From Sanghuangporus weigelae (Eukaryota > Basidiomycota > Agaricomycetes > Hymenochaetales > Hymenochaetaceae): a stretch of 64,000 bases of DNA. The stretch lies in the NCBI GenBank assembly GCA_033182465.1, contig CP137324.1:1-64000 (forward strand), read 5' to 3'. Positions 1-9,410 of this stretch are shown piece after piece. Below the pieces are notes generated by a model. That model did not search any database. It saw only the letters and a program-made list of their open reading frames with translations, and was not told the origin of the DNA. How positions within the stretch are numbered: the first letter of the stretch is position 1; each line of letters begins with the position of its first letter. Both the position numbers and the translations under genes were made by a program.

Positions 1-170
1 CCCTAAGCCTAACCCTAAGCCTAACCCTAAGCCTAACCCTAAGCCTAACCCTAAGCCTAACCCTAAGCCTAACCCTAAGCCTAACCCTAAAGCCTAACCC
101 TAAGCCTAACCCTAAGCCTAAGCCTAACCCTAAAGCCTAACCCTAAAGCCTAACCCTAAGCCTAACCCCC
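1..170. repeat. Chromosome-end telomere of alternating hexamers
   Basis: The window begins with about 14 alternations of CCCTAA and GCCTAA, so the G-strand unit is TTAGGCTTAGGG (12 bp). A few units carry an extra A (CCCTAAAGCC). C-rich repeats reading inward from the first base are what a left chromosome end looks like. Most filamentous fungi and basidiomycetes have plain TTAGGG repeats, so the regular alternation is unusual. The same mixed unit occurs at three internal sites between 9.29 and 9.87 kb. Confidence 0.93.
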
Positions 171-622
171 AATAGTACTACTCTCATGGCATTTCAAGTT
201 AACCTCGTATTATTACTGTAGTAACATGTATAGCATGTGTCGTAATTCGGTTTCTGAATAGTATTGCTACTGGGTGTCCAATTGATTCATGTAAGCATCC
301 TATTCCACACTAATTTTTAATGCAAAGAGAATAGTACCACTCTCATTATATTCTGTGCTGAACTTGTAATGTTATTGCAGTAGTATCTTTCGCATGTATT
401 ATATCTCAGTTTCTGCATAATATTGCTATCAGGTGGTTGATTCATGCATGTAAGCATTCTATTCTGCACCAAATTTTAATCCAAAAAGAGAATGATATCA
501 CAATTATAATATTCAGATCTGACCTCATATTGTTATTACAGTAACATACATTGCACATATTGTATCTTGGTTTCTGCATAGTATCCCTACCGAGTGTCCG
601 ATTTATGCATTACAGTACAATG
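171..622. repeat. Three degenerate tandem copies of a ~160-bp subtelomeric repeat
   Basis: Units start near 171, 330 and 491. Each begins AATAGTA/AATGATA, then has a CTCRTATT-like block, a 'GTTTCTGCATAGTAT' block, a 'GTGTCCGATT' or 'GGTGGTTGATTCATG' block, and ends in a purine stretch before the next copy. The copies are clearly related but diverged. The sequence is AT-rich with no open frame. The third copy breaks off at about 622, where CSE1-like sequence starts. Confidence 0.75.
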
Positions 623-3030
623 CTTACCGAAGCTGCTCCTCTTCTATTGCATAGATAAGGAAATCCGGTGTCAGTCCTTCCACATCTATAGCCATCGTAA
701 AGAAGAAGAAATAGATCAACTAATATATGTAGTTGCCCATGCGAGTTGTCTATAACCGCATGCTTACCATGCTCTTCATGTAGTGGTCAAGTGCAGCGTC
801 AGAATGTATCGAACTATCGCTTCAAGCAGCTCAAGGCCCCACGTATTCTTGATTTTGACGGGATTAGTTTCTGCTGCACAACGGCTAGAATGTTTGTGAA
901 TTGTCGCGTGGTTGCTAATTCTGCGGCATCTGTACGCAAGAAAGCTTTTAGGAGGCAAATGAGACCAGGAATACTACTTTTTTGCGCCCAGCTTGACGGT
1001 TGAAGAAGGAATGGTAAAAGGGCCCGGTAATCGGCAGGAATTCCTCCGCGATGTAATTCTAGCATTTGCGAGATAATCTGGAACACGTAAGGAGTGAATT
1101 CTATCTGAGCAGTCAGTGTGCGGTCAGGAAAATCGCAGGGGTGGTGATGACTGACTGACAGTCGATGTCCTGTTGTGAGATAATCGTGAACGGTCCGAAA
1201 AGATTTTTCTCAAAGGTCGAAAGCGACGCCAGAGATGTTGCGACGGTAAACGTATACACAGGTCTAGTACGATTTGTACGGAATCTCCATGTCCACGTAC
1301 CTTATCAGAGCAGATACGGCTTCATATTGGTAAAATTTTGGATTGCTCGGACTCTTCGCGATTGCTCCAAGAACGTCAATCAAACATTGCAGAATATTTT
1401 GGTAGGTGGGGACGAGCGTCGTAGGGGTAGTAAGTATGACACGCATGACACCTACACGGAGTAATTCAGATGGAGCCGGAGGACAAAAGCCACACACGCA
1501 CACTTCATAAAGTAGTCATTTTCCGCAATCTTCTCCAGCGACCCGCCTGACTCGACTCTAGAAGGTACAGCTTTTAAAACTTCGCGAATGTCTTCTTGAT
1601 TAAATCTAGAAAGTCGTTGAGTGGAGATGCGGCGGTGGCGAGCAAAGTTTCTTACAGCAACTGGGAGTTGCACTTGATGACGAGGATCTGGTCGATAGTT
1701 GTTGCGGCGTACGTATACGTGACACAATCGGAAGAACCGAGTCGGCACAAGAGTGGAAGGACGGAAACAAGCTGTTCCTTTGTGAGCTGCATCAATCCCG
1801 TCAATGAGACTCTTCAAAGGTCAAGAGGTGCTTAATAAACCTGCCTGATTTCGAAAACAGTATAAGAAGCAAATCGAGTCGACTTGAACGATCGGATGCA
1901 CGGTGTCGGATTCGGCTTATAGGTCCTCGAACATGTTTCGTGAAAAGGAGTCTACGACGTGAACTAGAGCATTTGTGCTCGTCACTCCTTCCTGCGAGAT
2001 GATTAAAGAATGAGGGCAGCAGGTCGACAGAATAAAGCATCTTACCTGAGCGGCAGCTCCGAGCGTTGCGACAGCAGCGAGAAGATATACACTCTGGTCC
2101 TTCCGCTTCCAGCTATCTTCACCTCGCAGATCGCACGCGTACTCCCGTACGCCTAATCCGATCCATCGGAGAACAATTCCTGTCGTAACTGCAGCATATC
2201 CGCTTGTAACAAGGGCACGCAGAACATCTGCAGCGGCTTGGCGCCGTGTCGTTCCTCCTGCAGTCGGACCATCGGCAACTGCAGCCGAACTCGCACTAGC
2301 AAATGTGAGATCAAGACGCGCATATTCGAGAGCATCGTCTTCAAACTGCTCTACTTCATAAGTCCCCAGCGACACATTCGGCACGACAACACCTTCAGCA
2401 ACGCCATCGATTGTCTCTCGGCTCTCGAAAATTCCGCGATAATTCCCAGAGCGGATAGCCGTACTAAGAAAATGGAGTGACTGGCTTACGAGGCCATCAT
2501 AGGCGACCCCGGACCGCCGACCGCCACTCAGAAGACCCCAGAGAGCACGAACGAAAGCTTCAACTGAATTTGAGCTAATAAGCAGCTCCGGATACCGATG
2601 AGCACACGCTTCAACGAGCTGAAAAATACCGGTCTTTACTTGAGAAGAAACACCAGCCGTCGGTTCATCCGTATCAGTTTGCAGCTCAGGGGGGGTCCCA
2701 CAGAAGAAACCGGATGAACATCCCGTTTTCTGCGCCGAAGAACTCGGTATGAGCGACCTCAAGCGCTGGAGGGAGGTCCTGACACACAAGGTCATCGGAA
2801 ATCTTCAGGAGGACGACCATTGCTCGTGCAACAGTCTCCGTGTCTTTGCTCGGAGGCAATGGGCTGTCGAGGAACATCCCTGCAGTGTAACGGAGAAATT
2901 GTAGGAACGGTTCTGCAAACTGGGCCGGGACGAAGTTGATGACTGTGCATAACTCGTCAGTGCGCATCTCAGACCGCCATCGTCCAAATATAGAGTGCGC
3001 AGTTTCAAGAATTGAGAGATTGATTGCATA
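623..3030 (-). pseudogene. CSE1: CSE1/exportin-2 pseudogene, segment 4 (longest, nearest the telomere)
   Basis: Conceptual fragments on the minus strand follow the order of exportin-2 (importin-alpha re-export receptor, a HEAT-repeat protein of ~960 residues) from about residue 150 to about 710. From right to left: ETAHSIFGRWRSEMRTDEL (near 3000), a 292-residue open stretch (2795-1917) with IFQLVEACAHRYPELL, YDGLVSQSLHFLSTA and VTTGIVLRWIGLGVREYA, then PSNPKFYQYEAVSALIR (1340), MLELHRGGIPADYRALLPF (1070), and TMAIDVEGLTPDFLIYAIEE (~650). A retained GT-AG intron lies near 1990-2045, so this is a DNA-level copy, not a retrocopy. Frames are broken at several places and the last quarter of the gene is missing where the subtelomeric repeat begins. 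Identification rests on recalled CSE1 sequence and is firm for the family. Confidence 0.85.
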
Positions 3031-3575
3031 TGACGCAATTGGAAGAACCGAGATGGCGCAGGAGGAGTGGAAGAACGGAAACCTGCCTGATTTCAAAAAC
3101 AGTATAAGAAGCGAATCGAGTCAATTTGAAGGATCGGATGTACCGCGTTGGAATCGGCTTATAGGTCCTCGAACATGTTTCGTGAAAAGGAGTCTACGAC
3201 GTGAACTAGAGCATTTGTGCTCGTCACTCCTTCCTGCGAGATGATTAAAGAATGAGGGCAGCAGGTCGACAGAAGAGAGCATCTTACCTGAGCGTCGCGA
3301 CAGCAGAAGATATACACTCTGATCTTTCTGCTTCCAGCTATCTTCACCTCGTGGATCGGGCACGTACTCCTGTAAGCTTAATCCGATCCATCTGAGAACA
3401 ATATTGTCGTAACCGGAGTATATCCGCTTGCAACAAGGGCATGCGGAACATCTGCAGTGGATTGACGTCGTGTCATTCCTTCTGCAGTCAAACTGTCAGC
3501 AATCGCAGCCGAACTTGCATAAGCAAATGAGAGATCGAGACGCACACGTTCGATAGGGTCGTCTTCAAACCACTT
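3031..3575 (-). pseudogene. CSE1: CSE1/exportin-2 pseudogene, segment 3
   Basis: A short minus-strand segment covering about residues 290-430 of exportin-2. It includes a degenerate ERVRLDLSFAYASSAAIAD stretch (~3530), a retained GT-AG intron (~3240-3293) and the exon reading GVTSTNALVHVVDSFSRNM (~3230-3180), then a FLYCF stretch near 3110. It is joined abruptly on both sides: at ~3575 to residue ~640 of the next copy and at ~3035 back to residue ~150. The right-hand join is near TGACRTCTGTACGCAAG; the left-hand join is the same one seen near 5440. Frame breaks are present. Confidence 0.78.
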
Positions 3576-5440
3576 GTGAATTGTCCCGTGCCTGCTAATT
3601 CCGTGACATCTGTACGCAAGAAAGCTTTTAGGAGGCGAACGAGACTAGGAATGCTTCCTTTCTGCACCCCGCGTGACGATTGAAGAAGAAATGGTAAAAG
3701 CGATCGGTAATCGGCAGGAATTCCTCCGCGATGTAATTCTAGCATTTGCGAGATAATTTGGGACACGCCAGGAGTGAATTCTATCTGAGCAGTTAGTGTG
3801 CGGTCAGGAAAATCGCAGGGGTGGTGATGACTGACTGACAGTCGATGTCCTGTTGTAAGATAATCGTGAACGGTCCGAAAGATTCTTTTCAGGGTTCGAA
3901 AGCGATTCCGGAGACGTTGCGACGATTAACCTACACACAGGTCTAGTACGATTTTTGCAGAATCTCCGTGTCCACACACCTCATTAGAGCAGATATTGCT
4001 TTCAAATATATATTGGTCAAAATTTCGATTGCTCGGATTTCTTCGCGATTGCTCCAAGAATGCCAATCAAACGCTGCAGAAGTTTTTGATACATGGGGAC
4101 GAGCGTCGTAGGGGCAGTAAGTATGACACACATGACACCTACACGGAGTAATTCAGATAGGACCGGAGGACAAAAGTTGCACACGCACATTTCATCCGCT
4201 AGTCATTTTCCGCAATCTTCTCCGGCCACCCGCCTGACTCGACTCTAGAAGGTACGGCATTTGAAACTCCACGGACGTCTTCTTGATCAAACCTAGAATG
4301 ACGTTGAGTCGAGATGCGGCGATGGCGAGCAAAGCTTCTTACAGCAATTGGGAGTTGCGCTTGATGACGAGTATCCGTTGAACGATAGTTGTCGCAGCGC
4401 GCGTATAAGTGATGTAATCGGAAGAACCGAGATGACGCAGGAGGAGTGGAAGAACGGAAACAAGCTGTTCCTTTGTGAGCTGTAATGGTGGCGCCAGAGA
4501 GACTCTTCGAATGTCAAGATGTGCTTAAACAACCTACCTGATTTCGAAATAGTATAAGAAGCGAATCGAGTCGATTTGAAGGATCGGATGTACCGCGTCG
4601 GAATCGGATTGTAGGTCCTCGAATACATTCCGGAAAAAGAAATCTACAACATCAACCAGAGCATTTATGCTCGTCACAACTTGCTGCGAGATGATTAAAG
4701 AATGAGGGTAGCAGGTCGACAGAATGAAGCATTTCACCTGAGCGGTAGCTCCAAGCGTTGCGACAGCAGTGAGAAGATATACACTCTGATCTTTCCGCTT
4801 CCGACTATCTTCACCTCGCAGATCGCACGCGTACTCCCGTACGCCTAATCCGATCCATCGGAGAACAATTCCTGTCGTAACTGAAGCATATCGGCTTGCA
4901 ACAAGGGCACGCAGAACATCTGCAGCGGCTTGGCGCCGTGTCGTTCCTCCTGCAGTCGGACCGTCAGTAACTGCAGCCGAACTCGCACTAGCAAATGAGA
5001 GATCGAGACGCACATATTCAAGAGCGTCGTCTTCAAACTGCTCTTCTTCATGAATCCCCAGCGACGCATTGGGTACGACAACACCTTCAACAAGACCATC
5101 GACGGTCTCTCGGCTCTCGAAATCCCCTCGATCGTTCCCGGAGCGGATAGCTGTACTAAGAAAACGGAGTGACTGGCTTACGAGGCCATCATAGGCGAAC
5201 GCGGGAGGTTCTGGCACACAAGGTCATCGAAAATATTGAGGAGGACAACCATTGCTCGTGCAACAGTCTCCGCGTCCTTATTGGGAGGCAATGGGCTGTC
5301 GAGGAGCATCCCTGCAGTGTAACGGAGAACTTGTAGGGGCGCGAACTGGGCCGGGACGAAGTTAATGACTGTGCATAACTCGTCAGTGCGCATCTCAGAC
5401 CGCCATCGTCCAAATATAGAGTGCGCAGTTTAAGAATTGA
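3576..5440 (-). pseudogene. CSE1: CSE1/exportin-2 pseudogene, segment 2
   Basis: Minus-strand exportin-2 segment running from about residue 150 (MRTDELCTVINFVPAQF, ~5393) to about 640 (SLVRLLKAFLRTD, ~3640). The part encoding the PELLISSNSVEAFVRALW stretch, present in segments 1 and 4, is deleted: a fragment ending near DLVCQNLPRS runs straight into AYDGLVSQSLRFLSTAIRSG at ~5200. A retained intron is visible at ~4690-4738. A long open stretch (5217-4534) survives, but the middle (4.0-4.4 kb) is broken in several frames. It is ~90% alike by eye to segment 4 over shared parts. Confidence 0.82.
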
Positions 5441-6281
5441 GAGATTGATTGCATATGACGCAATTGGAAGAACCGAGATGGTGCAGGAGGAGTGGAAGAA
5501 CGGAAACAAGCTGTTCCTTTGCGAGCTGCAACAATCCCGTCAATGAGACTCTTCAAAGGTCAAGAGGTGCTTAATAAACCTGCCTGATTTCGAAAACAAT
5601 ATAAGAAGCAAATCGAGTCGACTTGAACGATCGGATGCACAGCGTCGGAGTCGGCTTGTAGGTCCTCGAATACGTTTCGTGAAAAGAAGTCTATGGCATC
5701 AACCAGAGCATTTGTGCTCGTCACTCCTTCCTGCGAGATAATCAAAGAATGAGGGCAGCAGGTCGACAGAAGAGAGCATCTTACCTGAGCGTCGCGACAG
5801 CAGCGAGAAGATATACACTCTGGTCTTTCCGCTTCCAGCTATCTTCACCTCGCAGATCGCACGCGCACTCCCGTCCACCTATTCCGATCCATCGGAGAAA
5901 ATTTTCTGTCGTAACTGCAGCATAACCGTTTGCAACAGGGGCACGCAGAACATCTGCAGCGGTTTGGCGCCGTGTCGTTCCTTCTGCAGTCCGACCGTCA
6001 GCAATCGCAGCCGAACTCGCACTAGCAAATGTGAGATCAAGACGCACATATTCGAGAGCGTCGTCTTCAAACTGCTCTACTTCATGAGTCCCCAGCGACA
6101 CATTCGGCACGACCACGCCTTTAACACCGCCACTCAGAAGACGCCAGAGAGCACGAACGAAAGCTTCAACTGAATTTGAGCTAATAAGCAGCTCCGGATA
6201 CCGATGAGCACACGCTTCAGCGAGCTCAAAAATATCGGTCTTTATTTGAGAAGAAACACTAGCCGTTAGGTGATTCATCCT
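5441..6281 (-). pseudogene. CSE1: CSE1/exportin-2 pseudogene, segment 1 (joined to SAC3)
   Basis: Minus-strand exportin-2 segment covering about residues 200-430. It starts at the SAC3 junction (~6281) with VSSQIKTDIFELAEACAHR, lacks the YDGLVSQSL block after RALWRLLSGG, continues through EQFEDDALEYVRLDLTFAS, KDQSVYLLAAVATLR, a retained 48-nt GT-AG intron (~5740-5787) and the exon with TNALVDAIDFFSRNVFEDL, and ends at ~5440, where LLLHHLGSSNCV passes directly into the residue-150 region of segment 2. The N-terminal ~150-200 residues of exportin-2 are absent from the whole array. Confidence 0.82.
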
Positions 6282-7325
6282 TTCCTCTTTGATCGTCGTA
6301 GAACTCCTTCAGAGACAGCAGAGCTTTTGCAGACGTAAAGATTCAGACAACAAAGTGGTGACAAGGTCGAGGACTCACAATTCATAAGCCGCTGGACCTC
6401 CAAAGCTCGATCGAACGTAGGTACGTCGTATATGAGATGGAGTGAAAGGATTTGAAAACGTGTGCATTGTTCGTGACACTCGATAGCTATTGGTCCGCTG
6501 TCTTGCTGAATCGTGAAATCGTTGCGTACAGCTCGAGAGCGATCCCGGACAAATGCCTGAGTCTCCGCGAAGCCACCTCTTGGAATGAGGTCATGGAAGA
6601 GGTAGTCGAGAGTTCCGAAAGTCTAACGCCCGCAAGCAAAATAGCAAAGTCATAAGTGCAGCTTAAAGTCAACATCATTCAGGAGTTAGCATGGACGCAC
6701 GCATTCCCATTTATCAAGGTTGTTCTCCCATTCTCGCCGGTAGCGTTCGAATTCGGGACGCATCTCTTGACAGGTTCCGACCATAGTGATAGCTTCCTCG
6801 AGTCGTTTCGGTTCGTCGGTTCGTCCATCTTGCCTTCACATACGGCTCGAGCACGTTCTTCTTCCCGCGCCTTGAAAAGCTAAAGTTCACGAAAGCAGTA
6901 TTCAGCAAGCACAATAATCAAAGAAACGTGTAGCACGCACTCCTTCCCATGTCTTTCCAGTACCGTTCGACATAGGAGGAGCAGGTGTCGACAAGCGCGA
7001 AGGACCTGCGTCGGAAGCTGAAGCAGCACCGTCATCTTCGTCCTCCGTTGCATTTGTCGGGGGCACAGCGCTATATGAACTGTGCCCATTCACACCCGCA
7101 TTCGCTCCTCGTTCACCCCTCACTCTCGCTGAGCTTCCGCCTCTCCCTTTCTCCCATCTCCCGTCCGGTGCAGGCGACGGGCGTCTAGTATCACTCACCC
7201 AGGTCTTGTTCTTTGAATGAGAAGGTGTGGTTCCACCTCGGTCGCCCTGCACAATCGTCGCCGTCGCCCGAATCTTTTGGGGTGCAGGCGCGCCGCCGTG
7301 CTTCGCCGGTGCGTAGACGCATCCT
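6282..7325 (-). pseudogene. SAC3: SAC3/GANP-family mRNA-export protein, 5' fragment
   Basis: Minus-strand fragments match the start and the first part of the SAC3/GANP domain of the nuclear mRNA-export (TREX-2) scaffold. From right to left: a low-complexity N-terminus (7252-6902, with SHSKNKTWV and a Ser/Ala/Asp-rich tail), a likely intron, then MDEPTKPKRLEEAITMVGTC-QEMRPEFERYRREWENN (~6820-6710), TLDYLFHDLIPRGG, AFVRDRSRAVRNDFTIQQ, IAIECHEQCTRFQILSLH (~6620-6480), and LSLKEFYDDQRGK (~6310) after a GTGAGT...AG intron. The linker between WE and LDYLF is degenerate and the Cys usual in the GTCQDMCPE motif is Arg. The fragment stops inside the SAC3 domain and is fused to CSE1 at ~6281. Intact copies of both genes would be expected elsewhere. 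Confidence 0.8.
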
Positions 7326-7441
7326 GCACGTCACGATGAGAACGTGGACCAGCGTTTATGACTACGATTTCTACTTGCAGGCTCACACGCGCAGACAAGC
7401 AGGGCTCTATATGTGATCGTGGGAACATCTTCAAAAAACTC

Positions 7442-7457
7442 GGATGCGTACGCATCC
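7442..7457. repeat. 16-bp perfect palindrome at the edge of the G-run array
   Basis: GGATGCGTACGCATCC is fully self-complementary and lies directly beside the start of the G-rich minisatellite. It may mark a break or rearrangement point between the SAC3 fragment and the retroelement; no function is evident. Confidence 0.7.
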
Positions 7458-7690
7458 ACAGCCCGGGGGGCACAGCCTGGGGGGGGCACAGCCTTGGGGG
7501 GGGCTGGGGGATGCACAGCCCTGGGGGGGGCACAGCCCTGGGGGGGTGCACAGCCCTGGGGGGTGCACAGCCCTGGGGGGTGCACAGCCCTGGGGGGTGC
7601 ACAGCCCTGGGGGGTGTTGCCTAAAAAGGGTGGAGATAACCTAAGCACATTACCCAAAGAGGGAGGGGGGCTGTTTAGGGTGGGCTGGGG
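7456..7690 (+). repeat. G-run minisatellite (GGGGGGTGCACAGCCCT-like units)
   Basis: About nine head-to-tail units of 14-19 bp, each a run of 6-8 G followed by (T)GCACAGCCCT, fill 7456-7616; the last four units are nearly identical. A looser G-rich tail with GGAGGGGGG and GGGCTGGGGGG follows to about 7690. The plus strand could form G-quadruplexes. The proline-rich open frames on the minus strand here come from the repeat itself. It separates the SAC3 fragment from the retroelement. Confidence 0.85.
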
Positions 7691-7720
7691 GGCCCTTCCT
7701 AAAGAGGCAGGAGCCCCAGG

Positions 7721-9022
7721 ATGTTGACCAAGATCCCAGGAGGAATATATATAGTGTACGACATGTATATTAACCATTATTGGCAACAAATGTTAGACAA
7801 TCGCGAACCTACGTTTTTCGTAAAAGAACAACAAGAGTTCTTTAAACACGCTCTTTATTGTGCTAATACCGATCTTGTATTGCAATTTCAAGAACAGTTT
7901 TACCTTCAAATTCGCGGCCTCGCAATGGGTGTCGCAGACTCACCGGATCTTGCTAATTTATTCGGTTGGTTCTTTGAAAGTAAAGCTAACATTCTTACCC
8001 ATCCGTCAATTCCATTTTACGGAAGGTACATCGACGACTGTCTTGCACTAGTATATGCTGATAGCGAAACTGAAGCATGTAATCTCGTCAGCAGTCTTAT
8101 AAAGTTCGATGGTTGCACTATTGAATGGTCCGCGTCTGCCTACGGGCAACCCTTCCTTGACATGTATATTTATAGAGACCATTATGGTCTTCTCCAACAC
8201 ATGCCATACCGCAAAGCACGGAACCATCAAGAAAGAATTCCATTCATATCACATCACCCAATGGATGTCAAAAGAGGTACCTTTATTGGCGAAATGTCGC
8301 GATTAGCCACACTCAGCAGTACATGGTCACATTACTCTGATGCACTTCACGGATTAGTCTCCTTATATGTGCAACGTGGCTACCCGCGTGAACTTGTTAT
8401 GTCATGGCTTAAAAATAATATCCAAGAACGATGGCAAAATCGGATCTCTTCCAATGGTCCTAAACGGGAGCCCGCAAACGTTCTTGTTCTCAAATCAGAA
8501 TATAACATGGTCTGGAATTACTTTTCAGCTACAGAATTATCAAAAACTATCTTCGGATACTGGGTCGAGTGGCTCGAAAGAGCCGAACGATGTGAACCTT
8601 ATAATATAGAGTTCCCAGCACCGATGTCGTTGGTTGGTGATGATATCTCAGGGTCTACGGCCGCCTCTACGGGGGTTCGCAATGCGACTGGGACGGAGCA
8701 AATCTTCGTACCTGACGTGCGTAAGCTAGATATCCTTAACCGGAGAATCCTTGTCTCACGAAAACGAACAAGGAATTTATTTGATCTCGCATCATTATGG
8801 AAAAAGACAGTTTTTGAACACTTGGATGAGTTAGTAGCCAAGGACGAAGGAGGGATAATGGAAACAGACCCTCCTCCCGCTATTATCGCTAAACCCTCCA
8901 ATACTAGTATACCTCCTGGCACGCCGCCCCGACGAAGGGCTGACGGTAAGCCGATCGAAGACGGAGACGAAATTATTATTGGACGGGCCTCACCCAAAGA
9001 CAACTCTACAGCTTGGCGATGA
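7721..9022 (+). CDS. Penelope-like reverse transcriptase, C-terminal part
   Basis: The open frame of 433 codons carries RT palm motifs: RGLAMGVADSPDLANLF (residues ~65-81, motif B-like), FYGRYIDDCLALV (~99-111, catalytic YIDD), then GQPFLDMYIYRD and the Penelope-typical FISHHPMDVKRGTFIGEMSR region. A thumb-like and linker region follows, and a hydrophilic tail ends in SPKDNSTAWR. The N-terminal fingers and motif A are absent, so the visible ATG is probably not a genuine start but the first Met inside a 5'-truncated copy. No endonuclease domain follows. The enzyme would copy RNA primed from an exposed telomeric 3' end; this copy cannot do so alone. Confidence 0.82.
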   Translation: MLTKIPGGIYIVYDMYINHYWQQMLDNREPTFFVKEQQEFFKHALYCANTDLVLQFQEQFYLQIRGLAMGVADSPDLANLFGWFFESKANILTHPSIPFYGRYIDDCLALVYADSETEACNLVSSLIKFDGCTIEWSASAYGQPFLDMYIYRDHYGLLQHMPYRKARNHQERIPFISHHPMDVKRGTFIGEMSRLATLSSTWSHYSDALHGLVSLYVQRGYPRELVMSWLKNNIQERWQNRISSNGPKREPANVLVLKSEYNMVWNYFSATELSKTIFGYWVEWLERAERCEPYNIEFPAPMSLVGDDISGSTAASTGVRNATGTEQIFVPDVRKLDILNRRILVSRKRTRNLFDLASLWKKTVFEHLDELVAKDEGGIMETDPPPAIIAKPSNTSIPPGTPPRRRADGKPIEDGDEIIIGRASPKDNSTAWR

Positions 9023-9293
9023 AAAGCAGGTGTGTAGGTGAACTACAGACTCCTCATAGTAAGGGCATGGGTCACCCGAAACGTGTGAGCGACGAGGTGA
9101 GCCGTATTTATGCATTTGTTAATTGTTGTTGAGTTACCGGATCTAGCCGTCAGTAGGTAAAAATACCCTCCGAGCGCCGTTAGAGAAGGAAGAGTAAATC
9201 TCTGTGTATTCTGTAGGACAGTCACATTCAGTCGGTAGGTACTACGGTACTATTTCGTTACGGTTTTATTAATCGTGGTCTTTTAGAGCCCCC
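7721..9293 (+). mobile_element. 5'-truncated Penelope-like (Coprina/Athena type) telomeric retroelement
   Basis: The open frame encodes the distal half of a Penelope-type reverse transcriptase, and no GIY-YIG endonuclease domain is visible after it. Endonuclease-lacking Penelope elements of this type (Coprina in basidiomycetes, Athena in rotifers) are known to sit at telomeres, with the 3' end joined to telomeric repeats. The geometry here fits: the sense strand runs away from the chromosome end, the truncated 5' side faces the telomere, and the 3' side abuts telomere-like repeats at 9294. About 270 bp of 3' untranslated sequence follows the stop. It is a broken, truncated copy. Confidence 0.82.
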
Positions 9294-9320
9294 AAGCCTA
9301 ACCTGAACCTAAGCCTAACC
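9294..9320. repeat. Interstitial telomere-like tract 1 (3' junction of the Penelope element)
   Basis: AAGCCTAACCTGAACCTAAG-type sequence, in the same orientation and the same CCTAA/GCCTAA mixture as the chromosome end, immediately follows the 3' untranslated part of the Penelope element. It is degenerate, four to five units. Confidence 0.75.
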
Positions 9321-9380
9321 GTATGTACTATACTTAATCGTATATAAGTCAATTATTCTGACATGTTCTTGATATCCTTA

Positions 9381-9410
9381 GCTAATCCTAACGCTAAGCC
9401 TAACACCTAA
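9381..9410. repeat. Interstitial telomere-like tract 2
   Basis: GCTAATCCTAACGCTAAGCC followed by TAACACCTAA: a decayed telomere-like tract, same orientation as the end. Sixty bp of unrelated sequence separate it from tract 1. Confidence 0.6.

Noticed and set aside
1165-1835. Plus-strand frames across the CSE1 copies
   Set aside because: They are antisense shadows of the minus-strand exportin-2 segments, which explain the open frames.
7195-7789. Proline/Cys-rich minus-strand frames (repeated PPGLCTPQGCA)
   Set aside because: They are a read-out of the G-run minisatellite; frames are open in several phases because the repeat lacks stops.
9001-9293. Search for a second hammerhead in the 3' part of the first Penelope copy
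   Set aside because: No CTGANGA core with a following stem and GAAA was found on either strand.
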